Assembly: GCF_030553305.1 (NCBI RefSeq)
Contig: NZ_JARRAH010000001.1
Coordinates: forward strand, 2,418,001-2,482,000
Length of the DNA: 64,000 bases
From: Halomarina ordinaria
Lineage (GTDB): Archaea; Halobacteriota; Halobacteria; Halobacteriales; Haloarculaceae
Direction of reading: 5' to 3'
Shown piece by piece: positions 8,606 to 17,658 of this stretch. The notes beneath the pieces were generated by a model that saw only the letters and a list, made by a program, of their open reading frames with translations, did not search any database and was not told the origin of the DNA. Each line of letters begins with the position of its first letter. The first letter of the stretch is position 1. A program made the translations under genes and the position numbers.

Positions 8606-9682
8606 GTGTCCACAGTCCCCGTCCTCGACGGTCACAACGACCTCCTGTTTCGCCTCTGGAGCGACGACGCCGACCCCGTCGCGGCCGTCGCGGGCGGGCG
8701 CGAGGGCCACCTCGACCTGCCGCGGATGGAGGCGGGAGGGTTCCGCGCCGGCCTCTTCGCCGTCTACGTTCCCGACGCGCGGCGGCTGGACCCGCCCTCG
8801 GGGACGGGCGGGGGCTACTCCATCCCGCTCTCGGACCCCCTCGACCCCGGGCGCGCCCGGCGAATCACCGACGAACAGCTCGCCCTGCTCCACCGGCTCG
8901 TCGAGGGGTGCGAGGGGCTCCGCCTCGTCCGGACGGCGGCGGACCTCGACGCCTGCCTCGCGGGGGAGGCCGTCGGTGCCGTCGCCCACGTCGAGGGCGC
9001 CGGCGGTATCGCGCCCGACCTCTCGAACCTCGACGCCCTCGTCGGGGCCGGCGTCCGGTCCGTCGGGCCGGTCTGGAGCCGTCCCAACCACTTCGCCCAC
9101 GGCGTCCCCTTCGAGTTCCCCGCCTCGCCGGACGTCGGCCCGGGGCTCACCGACGCGGGGCGGGCGCTCGTGCGCGCCTGCGAGGAGCGGGGCGTCCTCG
9201 TCGACTGCGCGCACCTCAACGCGGCGGGGTTCTGGGACGTCGCCGACTGCACCGAGGCGCCGCTCGTCGTCTCGCACGCGGGCGTCCACGCCCTCTGTCC
9301 CGCCTCGCGCAACCTGACCGACGAGCAACTCGACGCCGTCGCCGAGAGCGGCGGGCTGGTGGGTATCACCTTCGGCGTGGGGGCGCTCGACCCGGAGGGG
9401 CGGTTCGGCCACGACGTTCCCCTCGACACGCTCGCCGACCACGTCCTCTACGTCGCCGAACGCGTGGGGGTCGAGCACGTCGCGCTCGGTTCGGACTTCG
9501 ACGGGGCGAGCGTCCCGAGCGAGGTGGGGGACGTGTCGGGCCTCCCCCGGTTGCTCGACCACCTGCGCGAGCGGGGGCTCTCCGAGCGCGACGTCGAGCG
9601 GGTCGCCGCGGGGAACTGGCGGCGCGTCCTCGACGAGGTGTGGCGTGAAGGGGAGGGCGGCCGAACGAGGAGGGTCGAGTGA
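8606..9682 (+). CDS. Membrane dipeptidase-like hydrolase (peptidase M19)
   Basis: This 358-residue zinc dipeptidase of the renal-dipeptidase (M19) family is expected to cleave dipeptides or related amides. The N-terminal DGHNDLLFRLW holds the first metal His/Asp pair. HVEGAGGI near residue 128 carries the bridging Glu, and the VVSHAGVHALC and GSDFDGA blocks carry later ligands. It has no signal peptide, so it is probably cytoplasmic. The GTG at 8606 was chosen because the T-rich box sits at the leaderless-promoter distance. It is separate from the arginine genes, and the natural substrate is unknown. Confidence 0.87.
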   Translation: MSTVPVLDGHNDLLFRLWSDDADPVAAVAGGREGHLDLPRMEAGGFRAGLFAVYVPDARRLDPPSGTGGGYSIPLSDPLDPGRARRITDEQLALLHRLVEGCEGLRLVRTAADLDACLAGEAVGAVAHVEGAGGIAPDLSNLDALVGAGVRSVGPVWSRPNHFAHGVPFEFPASPDVGPGLTDAGRALVRACEERGVLVDCAHLNAAGFWDVADCTEAPLVVSHAGVHALCPASRNLTDEQLDAVAESGGLVGITFGVGALDPEGRFGHDVPLDTLADHVLYVAERVGVEHVALGSDFDGASVPSEVGDVSGLPRLLDHLRERGLSERDVERVAAGNWRRVLDEVWREGEGGRTRRVE

Positions 9683-9686
9683 GGAC

Positions 9687-10151
9687 CTACCGCGCGAACA
9701 GCGGGTAGCTCGCGCCCAGGACCGCCCCGTAGACGAGGTGGCCGACGAGGCTCATCGGGTCGACGTTCGGGAGCGGCGGGACCATCGGCGCGCCGACGGC
9801 GCCCAGCCAGACGGGCATCACCAGCACCGCGAGGACGACCCACAGGACGACGCCGTAGGCGAGGCCGAGGGCGAGCGACCGGGCGACGGTCGTCTCGACG
9901 CCGGCCGCGCGGACGAGCGCCGCGAACCCCACCCCCAGGACCGCGCCGTGGGCGACGTGGACGACCCAGCCCGCGAGGCCGCCCTCCAGGCCGTACAGCG
10001 AGGGAATCGCCACCTCGATGACGGGCGTCATCTGGACGGTGAGGAGGACGCCCATGACGGCACCCGCGAGGATGCCGGCGAGGACGCCCGCGCGCCACGC
10101 GTCGTTGGTCGGCTGCTGTACCGGGGTTTCGGTGCGTACCTGTTGGCTCAT
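9687..10151 (-). CDS. Small integral membrane protein, four predicted helices
   Basis: This 154-residue hydrophobic protein has four likely transmembrane segments: AGVLAGILAGAVMGVLLTV, GWVVHVAHGAVLGVGFAAL, LALGLAYGVVLWVVLAVLV and LVGHLVYGAVLGASYPLF. Gly- and Ala-rich helices of this sort occur in widespread haloarchaeal membrane families of unknown role. The start MSQQVRTETPVQ at 10151 was preferred over longer frames because an AAAGC/GCTTT box lies about 27 bp upstream. It is convergent with the M19 gene, only 4 bp away. No function is assigned. Confidence 0.75.
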   Translation of the reverse strand: MSQQVRTETPVQQPTNDAWRAGVLAGILAGAVMGVLLTVQMTPVIEVAIPSLYGLEGGLAGWVVHVAHGAVLGVGFAALVRAAGVETTVARSLALGLAYGVVLWVVLAVLVMPVWLGAVGAPMVPPLPNVDPMSLVGHLVYGAVLGASYPLFAR

Positions 10152-10272
10152 CGCGCCTGTCGATTCGGTAACGAGGGGCAAAGCGCACCCTCGGATGCGT
10201 GTCCGTGTCTCACACACGCACATCCGAGCTATGATTATACGGGGGCGTTTACTCACGCCCGGTGAACACCCG

Positions 10273-10509
10273 GTGAGCACGGTCAGGATTTCGGCGGGCG
10301 AGTGGACGAGCGACGAGGTACTGCGGGCGCTCGCCGACGGCCAGCGGGTCGTCGTCGAGACGGAGTTCCTCGGCGAGCAACACGAGGTGACGCTGCGCTG
10401 GGACGGAGAGACGTACTACTGCGACACGCCGACGCGACTGCACAAGCACGCGACCGAGGAGGAGATGCGCGTCTGCATCCGGAAGATGGGCTACGCCGCC
10501 GACACGTAG
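10273..10509 (+). CDS. Conserved-looking 78-aa protein, unknown function
   Basis: This is a 78-residue soluble protein with the pattern VRISAGEWTSDEVLRALADGQRV, then a short beta-rich stretch (TLRWDGETYYCDT) and an amphipathic end (TEEEMRVCIRKMGYA). Two cysteines lie 20 residues apart without a metal motif. A GTG start at 10273 is used because the protein pattern begins there; an in-frame ATG at 10231 would add 14 residues. I do not recognise the family. It stands between a divergent membrane-protein gene and a small regulator. Confidence 0.65.
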   Translation: MSTVRISAGEWTSDEVLRALADGQRVVVETEFLGEQHEVTLRWDGETYYCDTPTRLHKHATEEEMRVCIRKMGYAADT

Positions 10510-10545
10510 GGCGGGGTTTATCGGTCGTTCGGGCGTAGTGCGTGC

Positions 10546-10935
10546 ATGGACGCCGAGCCGAGTCCTGAACGGTTTCGTGAGCTGATGCTCGACGAGGAAC
10601 CAGCGTTCGCGGACGTCCTCTCGTGTGTCTTCGGCATCCAGCGCCACGAGAGCACCACCTACCTCGCACTGCTGGACAACCCCGGGAGCACCGTCACCGA
10701 ACTGGCCGAGGTGGTCGACCGCGACCGGTCGAACGTCAACCGGTCGCTCGCCACGCTCCGGGAGAAGGAACTCGCCGAGCGCCGACGGCGCCTGCTCGAC
10801 GGCGGCGGCCACGTCTACCAGTACACCGCCACGCCGCTCCCCGACGCCAAGCGCCTGCTCCACGAGACGCTCGACGAGTGGGCCGCCTACGTCCACGAGC
10901 GCATCGACGAGTTCGGCGACGCGATGGAGGGTTGA
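10546..10935 (+). CDS. Winged-helix transcriptional regulator (TrmB/MarR-like)
   Basis: This 129-residue DNA-binding protein has a helix-turn-helix at about residues 45-80 (STVTELAEVVDRDRSNVNRSLATLREKEL). A charged wing (RRRRLLDGGGHVYQYTATP) and a C-terminal amphipathic helix for dimerisation (LLHETLDEWAAYVHERIDEF) follow. The cysteine in LSCVFGIQRHES is a possible redox or ligand sensor, but this is only a suggestion. A TTTAT box at 10516-10520 lies about 27 bp before the ATG, indicating a leaderless mRNA. The targets are unknown. The gene is convergent with the phosphodiesterase gene. Confidence 0.85.
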   Translation: MDAEPSPERFRELMLDEEPAFADVLSCVFGIQRHESTTYLALLDNPGSTVTELAEVVDRDRSNVNRSLATLREKELAERRRRLLDGGGHVYQYTATPLPDAKRLLHETLDEWAAYVHERIDEFGDAMEG

Positions 10936-10941
10936 GGGCCC

Positions 10942-11958
10942 TCAGCTGCGCTCGCCGAACGCGAGCAGGTTCGAGTAGTCCCCGATGATGCCGTCGACCC
11001 CCGCGTCGACGAGTTCTTGCGCCTGGTACCACGTCGCGACGGTGTAGACGTTCACGGCCCGTCCCTCCTCGTGGGCGACGGCCAGCAGGTCGGTCTCGGA
11101 CCACGGTCCCTCGGTGTAGTACGGGTCGCCGTAGAACGGCGTCCCGCGGACCATGTTGTACGGCGGGTGGACCGCCTCGGCGTCGTAGCGGCGGGCGATC
11201 GCCAGGCCGTCCTCGATGGAGTCCCAGAGCAGCGGCGCGACCGGCAGGTCGGGCGCGAGGTCGCGGACGGTCGCCAGGGCGGCCTCGTAGAACGAGGAGA
11301 CGAGCACGTCGTTTCGACACGCCTCGATGGCGTCGAGCGCTCGCTCGGTGAACGGACGCCACAGCCCCTTCTGGGCGGCGAGCGCATCCGAATCGAGGCT
11401 CTCGGCGAAGCGGAGGTCGAGCGACCCGGGGTTCTTGAACTCGACGTTCACCGCGACGTGCGGCGGGATGGCGTCGAGGACCGTCGAGAGCAGCGGTACC
11501 GTCTCGCCGCTCCCCAGAACCTCCGCGTCGAGGACGGTCTCCGTCGGCGTCTCCCAGACCAGGCCCTCGACGTCGGTGAGGCCGCGCTCCCCTCCGTCGC
11601 GCTCGGCGAGACCGTCGTCGTGGAAGACGACGACGTCGCCGTCCGCCGTCGGGACGATGTCTATCTCTATCATGTCTGCGCCGCGCCGGGTGGCACCGGG
11701 GCCGTGGCCGCCGCGGGCGGCGAGCTCGACGGCGCCGACGGTGTTCTCGGGGTACTGCCCCGCGAAGCCCCGGTGGGCGATGAGCGCCGGGGCGTCACCG
11801 TACCAGTCGCGATCCGTGTCGCCCCGGTCGTCGTGACCGTCCTCTTCTTTCCCTCCGTAGCCACCGCGCGCCACGGCGCTCCCCGCGCCGAGGGTCGCCG
11901 TCGCCGCCGTCGTTCCGATTCCTTTCACGAACGTCCGCCGGTCGATGTCTGGTCCCAT
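10942..11958 (-). CDS. Exported glycerophosphodiester phosphodiesterase (GDPD)
   Basis: This 338-residue protein starts with a twin-arginine signal (DRRTFVKGIG followed by an Ala-rich hydrophobic segment ending near ALA/SAVARGG). It is therefore exported folded through the Tat system. The catalytic region has LIAHRGFAGQYPENT, EIDIVPTADGDVVVFHDD and VNVEFKNP, the GDPD active-site blocks that coordinate metal and hydrolyse glycerophosphodiesters. The C-terminus NVYTVATWYQAQELVDAGVDGIIGDY completes the TIM barrel. A strongly AT-rich promoter lies just upstream. The substrate could be glycerophospho head groups of archaeal lipids or wall polymers. Confidence 0.9.
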   Translation of the reverse strand: MGPDIDRRTFVKGIGTTAATATLGAGSAVARGGYGGKEEDGHDDRGDTDRDWYGDAPALIAHRGFAGQYPENTVGAVELAARGGHGPGATRRGADMIEIDIVPTADGDVVVFHDDGLAERDGGERGLTDVEGLVWETPTETVLDAEVLGSGETVPLLSTVLDAIPPHVAVNVEFKNPGSLDLRFAESLDSDALAAQKGLWRPFTERALDAIEACRNDVLVSSFYEAALATVRDLAPDLPVAPLLWDSIEDGLAIARRYDAEAVHPPYNMVRGTPFYGDPYYTEGPWSETDLLAVAHEEGRAVNVYTVATWYQAQELVDAGVDGIIGDYSNLLAFGERS

Positions 11959-11980
11959 TGCGACCGAAGGCGCTCCGTGC

Positions 11981-12027
11981 GGCGTATTAATTATTTGTAT
12001 TCTAACTATTTAGAAATTATATTTACT
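11981..12027. promoter_or_regulatory. AT-rich promoter region of the GDPD gene
   Basis: This A/T-rich stretch stands out against the GC-rich background. TATTAATTAT at 11982-11991 sits about 27 bp before the minus-strand ATG at 11958, matching a strong leaderless promoter. The plus-strand thrC start at 12131 is served by a separate weak box (TTTCAT near 12102). Confidence 0.5.
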
Positions 12028-12130
12028 GACATCAACTCGTTCGCATCGGTACGTCAGGGGACCCCTCGGGACGTCGGCAGATGCCGCGCGGACCGCCACA
12101 CGTTTCATCGTCTGCTCCGACCCTCCCCCA

Positions 12131-13438
12131 ATGGCCGAGTTGGAACTCTCGACGAGCGTCCCCGAGGCGGCGGACGACGGCGTGTGGCTCGCGTGTATCG
12201 AGTGCGGCGCGACCTACGCCCCCTTCGAGGGCGTCATCTACACCTGTGAGGACTGCGACGGGTTGCTCGAGGCGCGCTACGACAGCTACCCCACCTTCGA
12301 GGCGTTCGAGGGACGGGGCGTCTGGCGCTACGCCGCCGCCCTCCCCTTCGAGGAGGGCGTCTCGCTCCCCGAGGGCGACACCCCGCTGCACAGCGTCCCG
12401 CGACTGGAAGCGGACGTCGGCGTGCGGACCCTCCGCATCAAACACGAGGGGATGAACCCGACGGGGAGCTTCAAGGACCGCGGGATGACCGTCGGCGTCC
12501 GCGTCGCCCAGGAACTGGGCGTCGAGCGCCTCGCCTGTGCCTCGACGGGGAACACGAGCGCCGCCCTCGCGGCCTACGGTGCCCGGGCGGACCTGGAGAC
12601 GCTCGTCCTCCTCCCGTCCGGGAAGGTCGCGGCCGGCAAACTGGCGCAGGCCGGCCTCCACGGCGCGCGCATCCTCGAGGTCGACGGCAACTTCGACGAC
12701 TGTCTCGACATCGTCCAGGCGCTCGCGGAGCGCGGCGAGGTGTACCTGCTCAACTCGCTCAACCCCTTCCGCCTGGAGGGCCAGAAGACTATCTTCTTCG
12801 AACTGCTCGAACAGTTCCACGCCGACGAGGGGCGCTACCCCGACCGGGTCGTCCTCCCCGCGGGCAACGCGGGCAACACCGCCGCGCTGTACAAGGCGCT
12901 GCGCGAACTCGTCCACGCCGGCGCGCTGGCGCCGGGCGACGTCCCGAAGATAACGGCCGTCCAGGCCGAGGGGTCGGCCCCGCTGGTGGAAGCGGTCGAG
13001 GAGGGCAACGACGACGTCGAGCGGTGGTCGGACGTGGAGACGCGCGCGACGGCCATCCGCATCGGCTACCCCGTGAACGCCCGAAAGGCCCTGCCGGGCA
13101 TCCACGCGACGGGCGGCACCGCGGTGGCGGTGAGCGACGAGGCCATCACCGAGGCCCAGCGCGCGCTCGCCGAGGAGGGCGTCGGCGTCGAACCCGCCTC
13201 CGCCGCCAGCGTCGCCGGTCTCCGGAAACTCCGCGAGTCGGGCGTCGTGAACGAGGGCGAGGACGTGGTCTGCCTCACGACCGGGCACCTGCTGAAGGAC
13301 CCCGACGCGGCCGCGGCCGCCGGCACCGCCCCGGAGAGCGTCCCGAACGACGCGGACGCCGTCCTCGACCACATCGAGGGACGCCGGAGGTCCGGCTCCG
13401 GTGGCCTGTTGGGGCGCGTCAGGCGCCGTCTCGGCTGA
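12131..13438 (+). CDS. thrC: Threonine synthase
   Basis: This 435-residue PLP enzyme converts O-phosphohomoserine to threonine. An N-terminal zinc-ribbon-like segment (Cys22, Cys25, Cys39, Cys42) precedes the fold, as in many archaeal forms. The PLP lysine is Lys115 in PTGSFKDRGM. The phosphate-binding loop STGNTSAAL and the second glycine-rich block PAGNAGNTAAL follow. The C-terminal tail after about residue 395 is acidic and then basic (GRRRSGSGGLLGRVRRRLG), which is not conserved in the family core. Length and motifs are otherwise normal. Confidence 0.95.
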   Translation: MAELELSTSVPEAADDGVWLACIECGATYAPFEGVIYTCEDCDGLLEARYDSYPTFEAFEGRGVWRYAAALPFEEGVSLPEGDTPLHSVPRLEADVGVRTLRIKHEGMNPTGSFKDRGMTVGVRVAQELGVERLACASTGNTSAALAAYGARADLETLVLLPSGKVAAGKLAQAGLHGARILEVDGNFDDCLDIVQALAERGEVYLLNSLNPFRLEGQKTIFFELLEQFHADEGRYPDRVVLPAGNAGNTAALYKALRELVHAGALAPGDVPKITAVQAEGSAPLVEAVEEGNDDVERWSDVETRATAIRIGYPVNARKALPGIHATGGTAVAVSDEAITEAQRALAEEGVGVEPASAASVAGLRKLRESGVVNEGEDVVCLTTGHLLKDPDAAAAAGTAPESVPNDADAVLDHIEGRRRSGSGGLLGRVRRRLG

Positions 13439-13512
13439 TTCCTCGGTGCCCGCCGTCGACGCTTGCACACGCGCCCGGTAACCACTTCGGTCCGGACCGT
13501 TTTTCATGGGAT

Positions 13513-13767
13513 ATGAGCGACGAGACCAGCGGAACCGACGAGCACGACGCGGAGTCGGCGCGCATGGAACTCGGTCCGGACGCGCTCCACGAGAGCGACG
13601 AGGGGTACTCCCTCGACTGCCCGGAGTGCGGGTCGCCGGCGAGCCTTATCGACATCGTCGAGCACGGGCGCTGCCGGGGCTATCTGGAGAACGAGGGCCG
13701 CGAGGACACCGACCGTGCGCCCGACTGCACGGCGGAACTCTCGCTGGAACTGGTCTGGGAGTCGTAG
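13513..13767 (+). CDS. Small zinc-ribbon protein, unknown function
   Basis: This 84-residue acidic protein has one CPEC pair (SLDCPECGSP, near residues 36-39), a single Cys in HGRCRGYLEN and another in PDCTAEL. The arrangement suggests a small zinc-binding domain of the CPxCG type that is common and mostly uncharacterised in haloarchaea. The ATG at 13513 follows TTTTTCATGGGAT, and an out-of-frame ATG lies 7 bp earlier. The gene ends 9 bp before the convergent serA stop. The specific function is unknown. Confidence 0.72.
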   Translation: MSDETSGTDEHDAESARMELGPDALHESDEGYSLDCPECGSPASLIDIVEHGRCRGYLENEGREDTDRAPDCTAELSLELVWES

Positions 13768-13776
13768 TCGACGGCG

Positions 13777-15372
13777 CTACGGGTTCGTGTGGTTGTTCAG
13801 CGCGAGGTACTGCGCGCGCATGATGCGCTCGTCGTCCTCCAGCCGGTCGATGACGGCGTCGGGTACCTCGCTGTCGAGGGAGTAGACGGTGAGCGCCTCC
13901 CCGCCGATGGTCTCGCGGGCGTTGAACATCCCCGCGATGTTGACCTCGTTGTCCCCGAGGACGGTCCCGATGAGGCCGATGACGCCCGGTTTGTCGTAGT
14001 TGCGCGCGACGAGCATGTGGCCGTGGGGGATGGCGTCGACGCGGTAGCCGTCTATCTGGACGATGCGTGGGTCGTCGCCGGCGAACAGCGTCCCGCAGAC
14101 GCGGATGTCGTCCTCGCCGTCGGTGACGACGACGCTCACCCGCGACTGGAAGACGTCCGACTGGCTGGTCTTCGACTCCGTCACGTCGATGCCGCGTTCC
14201 TCCGCCACCCGGGGGGCGTTGACGGTGTTGACGTGGACCTCGAGGGGACGGAAGACGCCCTTCAGCGCGCTCGCGGTGACGATCTCGACCTCCTCGTCGG
14301 CGATGGTGCCGGCGTACTCCACCTCGACGGCGTTGACGCGCCCCTCGAACAGCTGGACCGCGATGCGGCCCGCGGTCTCGGCGAGTTCGATGTACGGACG
14401 GACCCGGGGGAAGGCGCTCTTGTCGACCGAGGGGGCGTTGAGCGCGTTCAGCACGGGTTCCTCGTTCAGCGCCGCGATGACCTGTTCCGCGGTGCTGGTG
14501 GCGACGTTCTCCTGGGCGGCCTCGGTGCTCGCGCCGAGGTGCGGGGTGACGACGACGTCCTCGACGCCGAGCAGCGGGCTGTCGTCGGGGAGCGGCTCGA
14601 CGGCGAAGACGTCGAGCGCGGCGCCGGCGATGGTGCCGTCCTCGACGGCGGCCGCGAGCGCCGCCTCGTCGATGATGCCGCCGCGGGCGCAGTTGATGAC
14701 GTAGCCGCCGGCGCCGAGGCGTTCGAGTTCGGCGGTCCCGATGAGGTCCTCCGTCTCCGGTGTCAGGGGCGTGTGGATGGTGAGGAAGTCGGCCTCGTCG
14801 AGGACCGTCTCCAGGTCGGCGAGGTCGGCGCCCAGCTGGTCGGCGCGCTCCTGGCTGATGTAGGGGTCGAACGCGAGGAGGTCCATCCCGAGGGCGTTCA
14901 GGCGCTTGGCCACCTCCTGGCCGACGCGCCCGAGGCCGACGATGCCGAGGGTCTTGTTGTTCACCTCGGTGCCGAGGTAGTCGCCCTTCGCCCACTCGCC
15001 GTCCTTGAGGCGGGCGTGTGCCTGCGGGATGGAGCGCGCGGCGGCGAACGCCATGGCGACGGTGTGCTCCGCTGCGGCCCGGACGTTCCCCTCGGGGGCG
15101 TTGGCGACGATGACGCCGTGGTCGGTGGCGGCGTCGATGTCGATGTTGTCGACGCCGATGCCGGCGCGCCCGACGATGACGAGGTTCGGCGCGGCGGCCA
15201 GCAACTCCTCGGTGACCTCGGTTCCCGACCGGACGACGAGGCCGGCGGCGTCGCGTATCTCCTCGCGCAGTTCGGCGCCCTCGACGTCGTAGGCGGTGAC
15301 CACGTCGTGGCCCGCTTCACGGAGTCGCTCCAGACCCGCGTCCGCGATGGGGTCCGTGACGAGTACCTTCAT
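13777..15372 (-). CDS. serA: D-3-phosphoglycerate dehydrogenase (long form, ACT domain)
   Basis: This 531-residue enzyme catalyses the first serine step, 3-phosphoglycerate to phosphohydroxypyruvate with NAD. The Rossmann loop GIVGLGRVGQEVAKRL is near residues 142-157. Catalytic Arg is in NCARGG, Glu in FAVEPLP and His in PHLGAST. After residue 320 come the allosteric substrate-binding domain and a C-terminal ACT domain (MLVARNYDKPGVIGLIGTVLGDNEVNIAGM), which in this family gives serine feedback. It is divergent from serB, so the two serine genes share one intergenic region. Confidence 0.96.
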   Translation of the reverse strand: MKVLVTDPIADAGLERLREAGHDVVTAYDVEGAELREEIRDAAGLVVRSGTEVTEELLAAAPNLVIVGRAGIGVDNIDIDAATDHGVIVANAPEGNVRAAAEHTVAMAFAAARSIPQAHARLKDGEWAKGDYLGTEVNNKTLGIVGLGRVGQEVAKRLNALGMDLLAFDPYISQERADQLGADLADLETVLDEADFLTIHTPLTPETEDLIGTAELERLGAGGYVINCARGGIIDEAALAAAVEDGTIAGAALDVFAVEPLPDDSPLLGVEDVVVTPHLGASTEAAQENVATSTAEQVIAALNEEPVLNALNAPSVDKSAFPRVRPYIELAETAGRIAVQLFEGRVNAVEVEYAGTIADEEVEIVTASALKGVFRPLEVHVNTVNAPRVAEERGIDVTESKTSQSDVFQSRVSVVVTDGEDDIRVCGTLFAGDDPRIVQIDGYRVDAIPHGHMLVARNYDKPGVIGLIGTVLGDNEVNIAGMFNARETIGGEALTVYSLDSEVPDAVIDRLEDDERIMRAQYLALNNHTNP

Positions 15373-15478
15373 GCGTACCTCTGTTAGCCGCCGAGGATAA
15401 CCCTTTCCGACAGCGGCTAAGCTTGCTGGCGCGCGGCGTTTCTGCGGGTTTCATACCGGTCGGGACCGACCGCTCGGC
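15373..15478. promoter_or_regulatory. Divergent serA/serB promoter region
   Basis: This 106-bp gap has a GGTTATCC box (minus strand, 15396-15402) at the leaderless distance from serA. GGTTTCATACC (15446-15456) is at the same distance from serB. The two boxes are about 50 bp apart, so one regulator could serve both genes. Confidence 0.5.
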
Positions 15479-16114
15479 ATGGACCTCGTCGCGTTCGACT
15501 TCGACGGGACGCTCTCCGACTCGGAGATGACGGTACTGCTCGGCCGCCAGCGTGCGGTCGCCGACGAGATGGCGGCCATCACCGAGCGGGCGATGAACGA
15601 CGAGATAGACTACGCGACGAGCCTGCGCCAGCGGGCGGCCCTCCTCGACGGCCTCCCCGAGACGGCCGCGGAGCGTGCCTACGGCGACGTCACCCTCCGC
15701 CCCGGCGCGGCCGACGTCATCCGCGACCTGCGGGCGGCGGGCGTCCACGTCGCCGTCCTCACCGGCGGGTTCGAGCGCGGCGTCGAGGCGGCGCTCGCGA
15801 GCGAGGGCGTCGCGGTGGACACCGTCGTCGCCAACCGCCTCCCCGTCGCGGACGGCGCACTCACCGGCGACGTGGAGGGGCCGCTCGTCGAGGGGACGAA
15901 GGACGACGCGCTCGCCTCGCTCGCCGCCGACCTCGGCGTCGACCTCGACGACTGCGTCGCCGTGGGCGACGGCGCGAACGACCTCCCGATGCTGGAGGTG
16001 GCGGGGCTGGCCGTCGGCTTCGCCCCCAAACCGGCCGTCGCGCCCGTCTGCGACGTCATCGTCACGTCGATGGACGAACTCGGCGACCTGCTCGCGGACC
16101 GCTCGCTCGCCTGA
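15479..16114 (+). CDS. serB: Phosphoserine phosphatase (HAD family)
   Basis: This 211-residue HAD phosphatase should carry out the last serine step. Motif I is DFDGTLSDSE at residues 8-17; the nucleophile Asp is followed by F-D-G-T as in the family. VLTGGFERGV (about 95-104) is motif II. The Lys of GTKDDAL and the VGDGANDLPML block supply motifs III and IV. It is divergent from serA, which supports the serine role. Other HAD substrates cannot be excluded from sequence alone. Confidence 0.9.
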   Translation: MDLVAFDFDGTLSDSEMTVLLGRQRAVADEMAAITERAMNDEIDYATSLRQRAALLDGLPETAAERAYGDVTLRPGAADVIRDLRAAGVHVAVLTGGFERGVEAALASEGVAVDTVVANRLPVADGALTGDVEGPLVEGTKDDALASLAADLGVDLDDCVAVGDGANDLPMLEVAGLAVGFAPKPAVAPVCDVIVTSMDELGDLLADRSLA

Positions 16115-16174
16115 CGCCCGTACTGTCGAGCGTCTGACGAACGTTTATCGGTGCGGCCGCCGTCTCCCTCCGCG

Positions 16175-16447
16175 ATGGTCTCGTCGTTGCTCTGGGGGAT
16201 TCCGCGTCGTGTCGTCGCTCGGATACTCGGCTGGGTGAGCGCCAACCCGCTCCGGTTCTCGGGCGGGGTGGCCGCGCTGCTCGCCGCCGGCTACCTCTAC
16301 GATGCCGTCAGCGCGACGCTCGCGGACCCGGTGGTCGCGGCGAGCGTCTCGCTCCCCGTGCTGGCGCTCGACGTCGCCCGGACCTACCCGGCGTACGTCC
16401 TCGCGGTGGCGCTCGGGACGGTCGCCCTCGTCCGCTCTCGGTCCTGA
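16175..16447 (+). CDS. Small membrane protein, 90 aa
   Basis: This 90-residue protein has two hydrophobic segments (FSGGVAALLAAGYLYDAV and YPAYVLAVALGTVALV) plus a central semi-hydrophobic helix (PVVAASVSLPVLALDV). The N-terminus is amphipathic. The ATG at 16175 fits a TTTATC box at 16144-16149. It ends 5 bp before the convergent metX stop. No family is recognised. Confidence 0.62.
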   Translation: MVSSLLWGIPRRVVARILGWVSANPLRFSGGVAALLAAGYLYDAVSATLADPVVAASVSLPVLALDVARTYPAYVLAVALGTVALVRSRS

Positions 16448-16452
16448 CTCGG

Positions 16453-17658
16453 CTAGCTGAACAGACTCGTGTGGACCGGCGCGAACTGGGAGGAACGGTC
16501 GGTGGCGGTGGCGGTGTCGGAGACCGACCCCGCGCGGACGCCGCTGGCGAGGAACCCGCGGAGGGGGGCGGCGAGCGTCTCCGGTTCCGCGAGGAAGGCG
16601 TCGTGGCCGTGGTCGGAGTCGACGACGTGGTGGGCGGTGGCCGTCCCCGTCTCGCGGAACGCCTCCGCGACCCGTTCCGACTGCTCGACGGTGAAGTGCC
16701 AGTCGCCGGTGTAGGAGAGGCAGAGCGCCTGACCGTCGAAGGCGGCCAGCGCGTCCACGTCGGAGGTGTAGCCGTCGGCGAGGTCGTAGTCGTCCATCGC
16801 CCGCGTCAGGTAGAGGTAGCTGTTCGCGTCGAAGCGCTCGACGAAGCGCTCGGCCTGGTAGTCGAGGTACGACTCCACGTCCCGGTAGGCGAAGAAGAGC
16901 GACCCGGGGTCGGCCGGGAAGGTGTCGGGGGCCTCCCGCCCCGCCTCCCGGCGGCCGAACTTCTCGTCCATCGACGCCTTCGAGAGGTACATGACGTGCC
17001 CCAGTTGGCGCGCGAGGCCGAGGCCGTCGGTCGGGCCGTGGCCGGGGTAGTAGTCGCCGCCCTCCCACTTCGGGTCGCTCGTGATGGCGCGACGGGCGAC
17101 GGCGTCGAGCGCGAGACACTGCGGGTCGAGGCGGGCGGCGGCCGCGATGGCGGCGATGCGGTCGACGCGCTCGGGATAGCGCTTCGCCCAGTCGAGGGCG
17201 TTCATGCCGCCGACGCTCCCGCCGACGACGGCGTGGACGTCGTCGACGCCGAGGTGCTCGAGCAGGCGCGCCTGCGCCCGCGTCCAGTCCCCGACGGTGA
17301 CCGGCGGGAAGTCCGCGCCGTAGGGGGCGCCCGTCTCCGGGTCGGTCGCCGGCGGACCCGAGGAGCCGTAACACGACCCGGGGACGTTCGCGCAGACGAC
17401 GAAGTACTCGGTCGTGTCGATGGGTTTGGCCGGGCCGACGACCGCGTCCCACCAGGCGCGGGCCTGGCCGTCCTCGTTCCCCTCGCGTCGGCCGGGGCTG
17501 CCGACGTTCGCCACGTTCGCGCTCCCCGTCAGGGCGTGACAGACGAGCACCGCGTTGTCGCCTTCGTACTCTCCGTAGGCCTCGTAGGCGAGGACGAGGT
17601 CGGCAATCGACTCCCCGCAGGCGAACTCGAAGCGGCCGAGCGAGGCGAACTCGGTCAT
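16453..17658 (-). CDS. metX: Homoserine O-acetyltransferase
   Basis: This 401-residue alpha/beta-hydrolase-fold transferase makes O-acetylhomoserine for methionine synthesis. The nucleophile elbow [10 protein letters not shown] holds Ser148. The family block [14 protein letters not shown] (about 89-102) and the C-terminal Asp/His pair (YTGDWHF and DSDHGHDAF) complete the triad. The product is used by the enzyme encoded just upstream on the same strand; the ATG overlaps that gene's stop by 4 bp. Succinyl-CoA use by some relatives cannot be excluded. The C-terminal 25 residues are variable and Ser/Thr-rich. Confidence 0.93.
   Translation of the reverse strand: MTEFASLGRFEFACGESIADLVLAYEAYGEYEGDNAVLVCHALTGSANVANVGSPGRREGNEDGQARAWWDAVVGPAKPIDTTEYFVVCANVPGSCYGSSGPPATDPETGAPYGADFPPVTVGDWTRAQARLLEHLGVDDVHAVVGGSVGGMNALDWAKRYPERVDRIAAIAAAARLDPQCLALDAVARRAITSDPKWEGGDYYPGHGPTDGLGLARQLGHVMYLSKASMDEKFGRREAGREAPDTFPADPGSLFFAYRDVESYLDYQAERFVERFDANSYLYLTRAMDDYDLADGYTSDVDALAAFDGQALCLSYTGDWHFTVEQSERVAEAFRETGTATAHHVVDSDHGHDAFLAEPETLAAPLRGFLASGVRAGSVSDTATATDRSSQFAPVHTSLFS

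Noticed and set aside
11981-12027. AT-rich block near 12 kb as an insertion-sequence scar
   Set aside because: No terminal inverted repeats, target duplication or transposase remains; its position fits the promoter of the GDPD gene.
13789-15387. A 532-codon open frame antisense to serA
   Set aside because: It is a mirror of serA codons. SerA has complete catalytic motifs, so this is not a gene.
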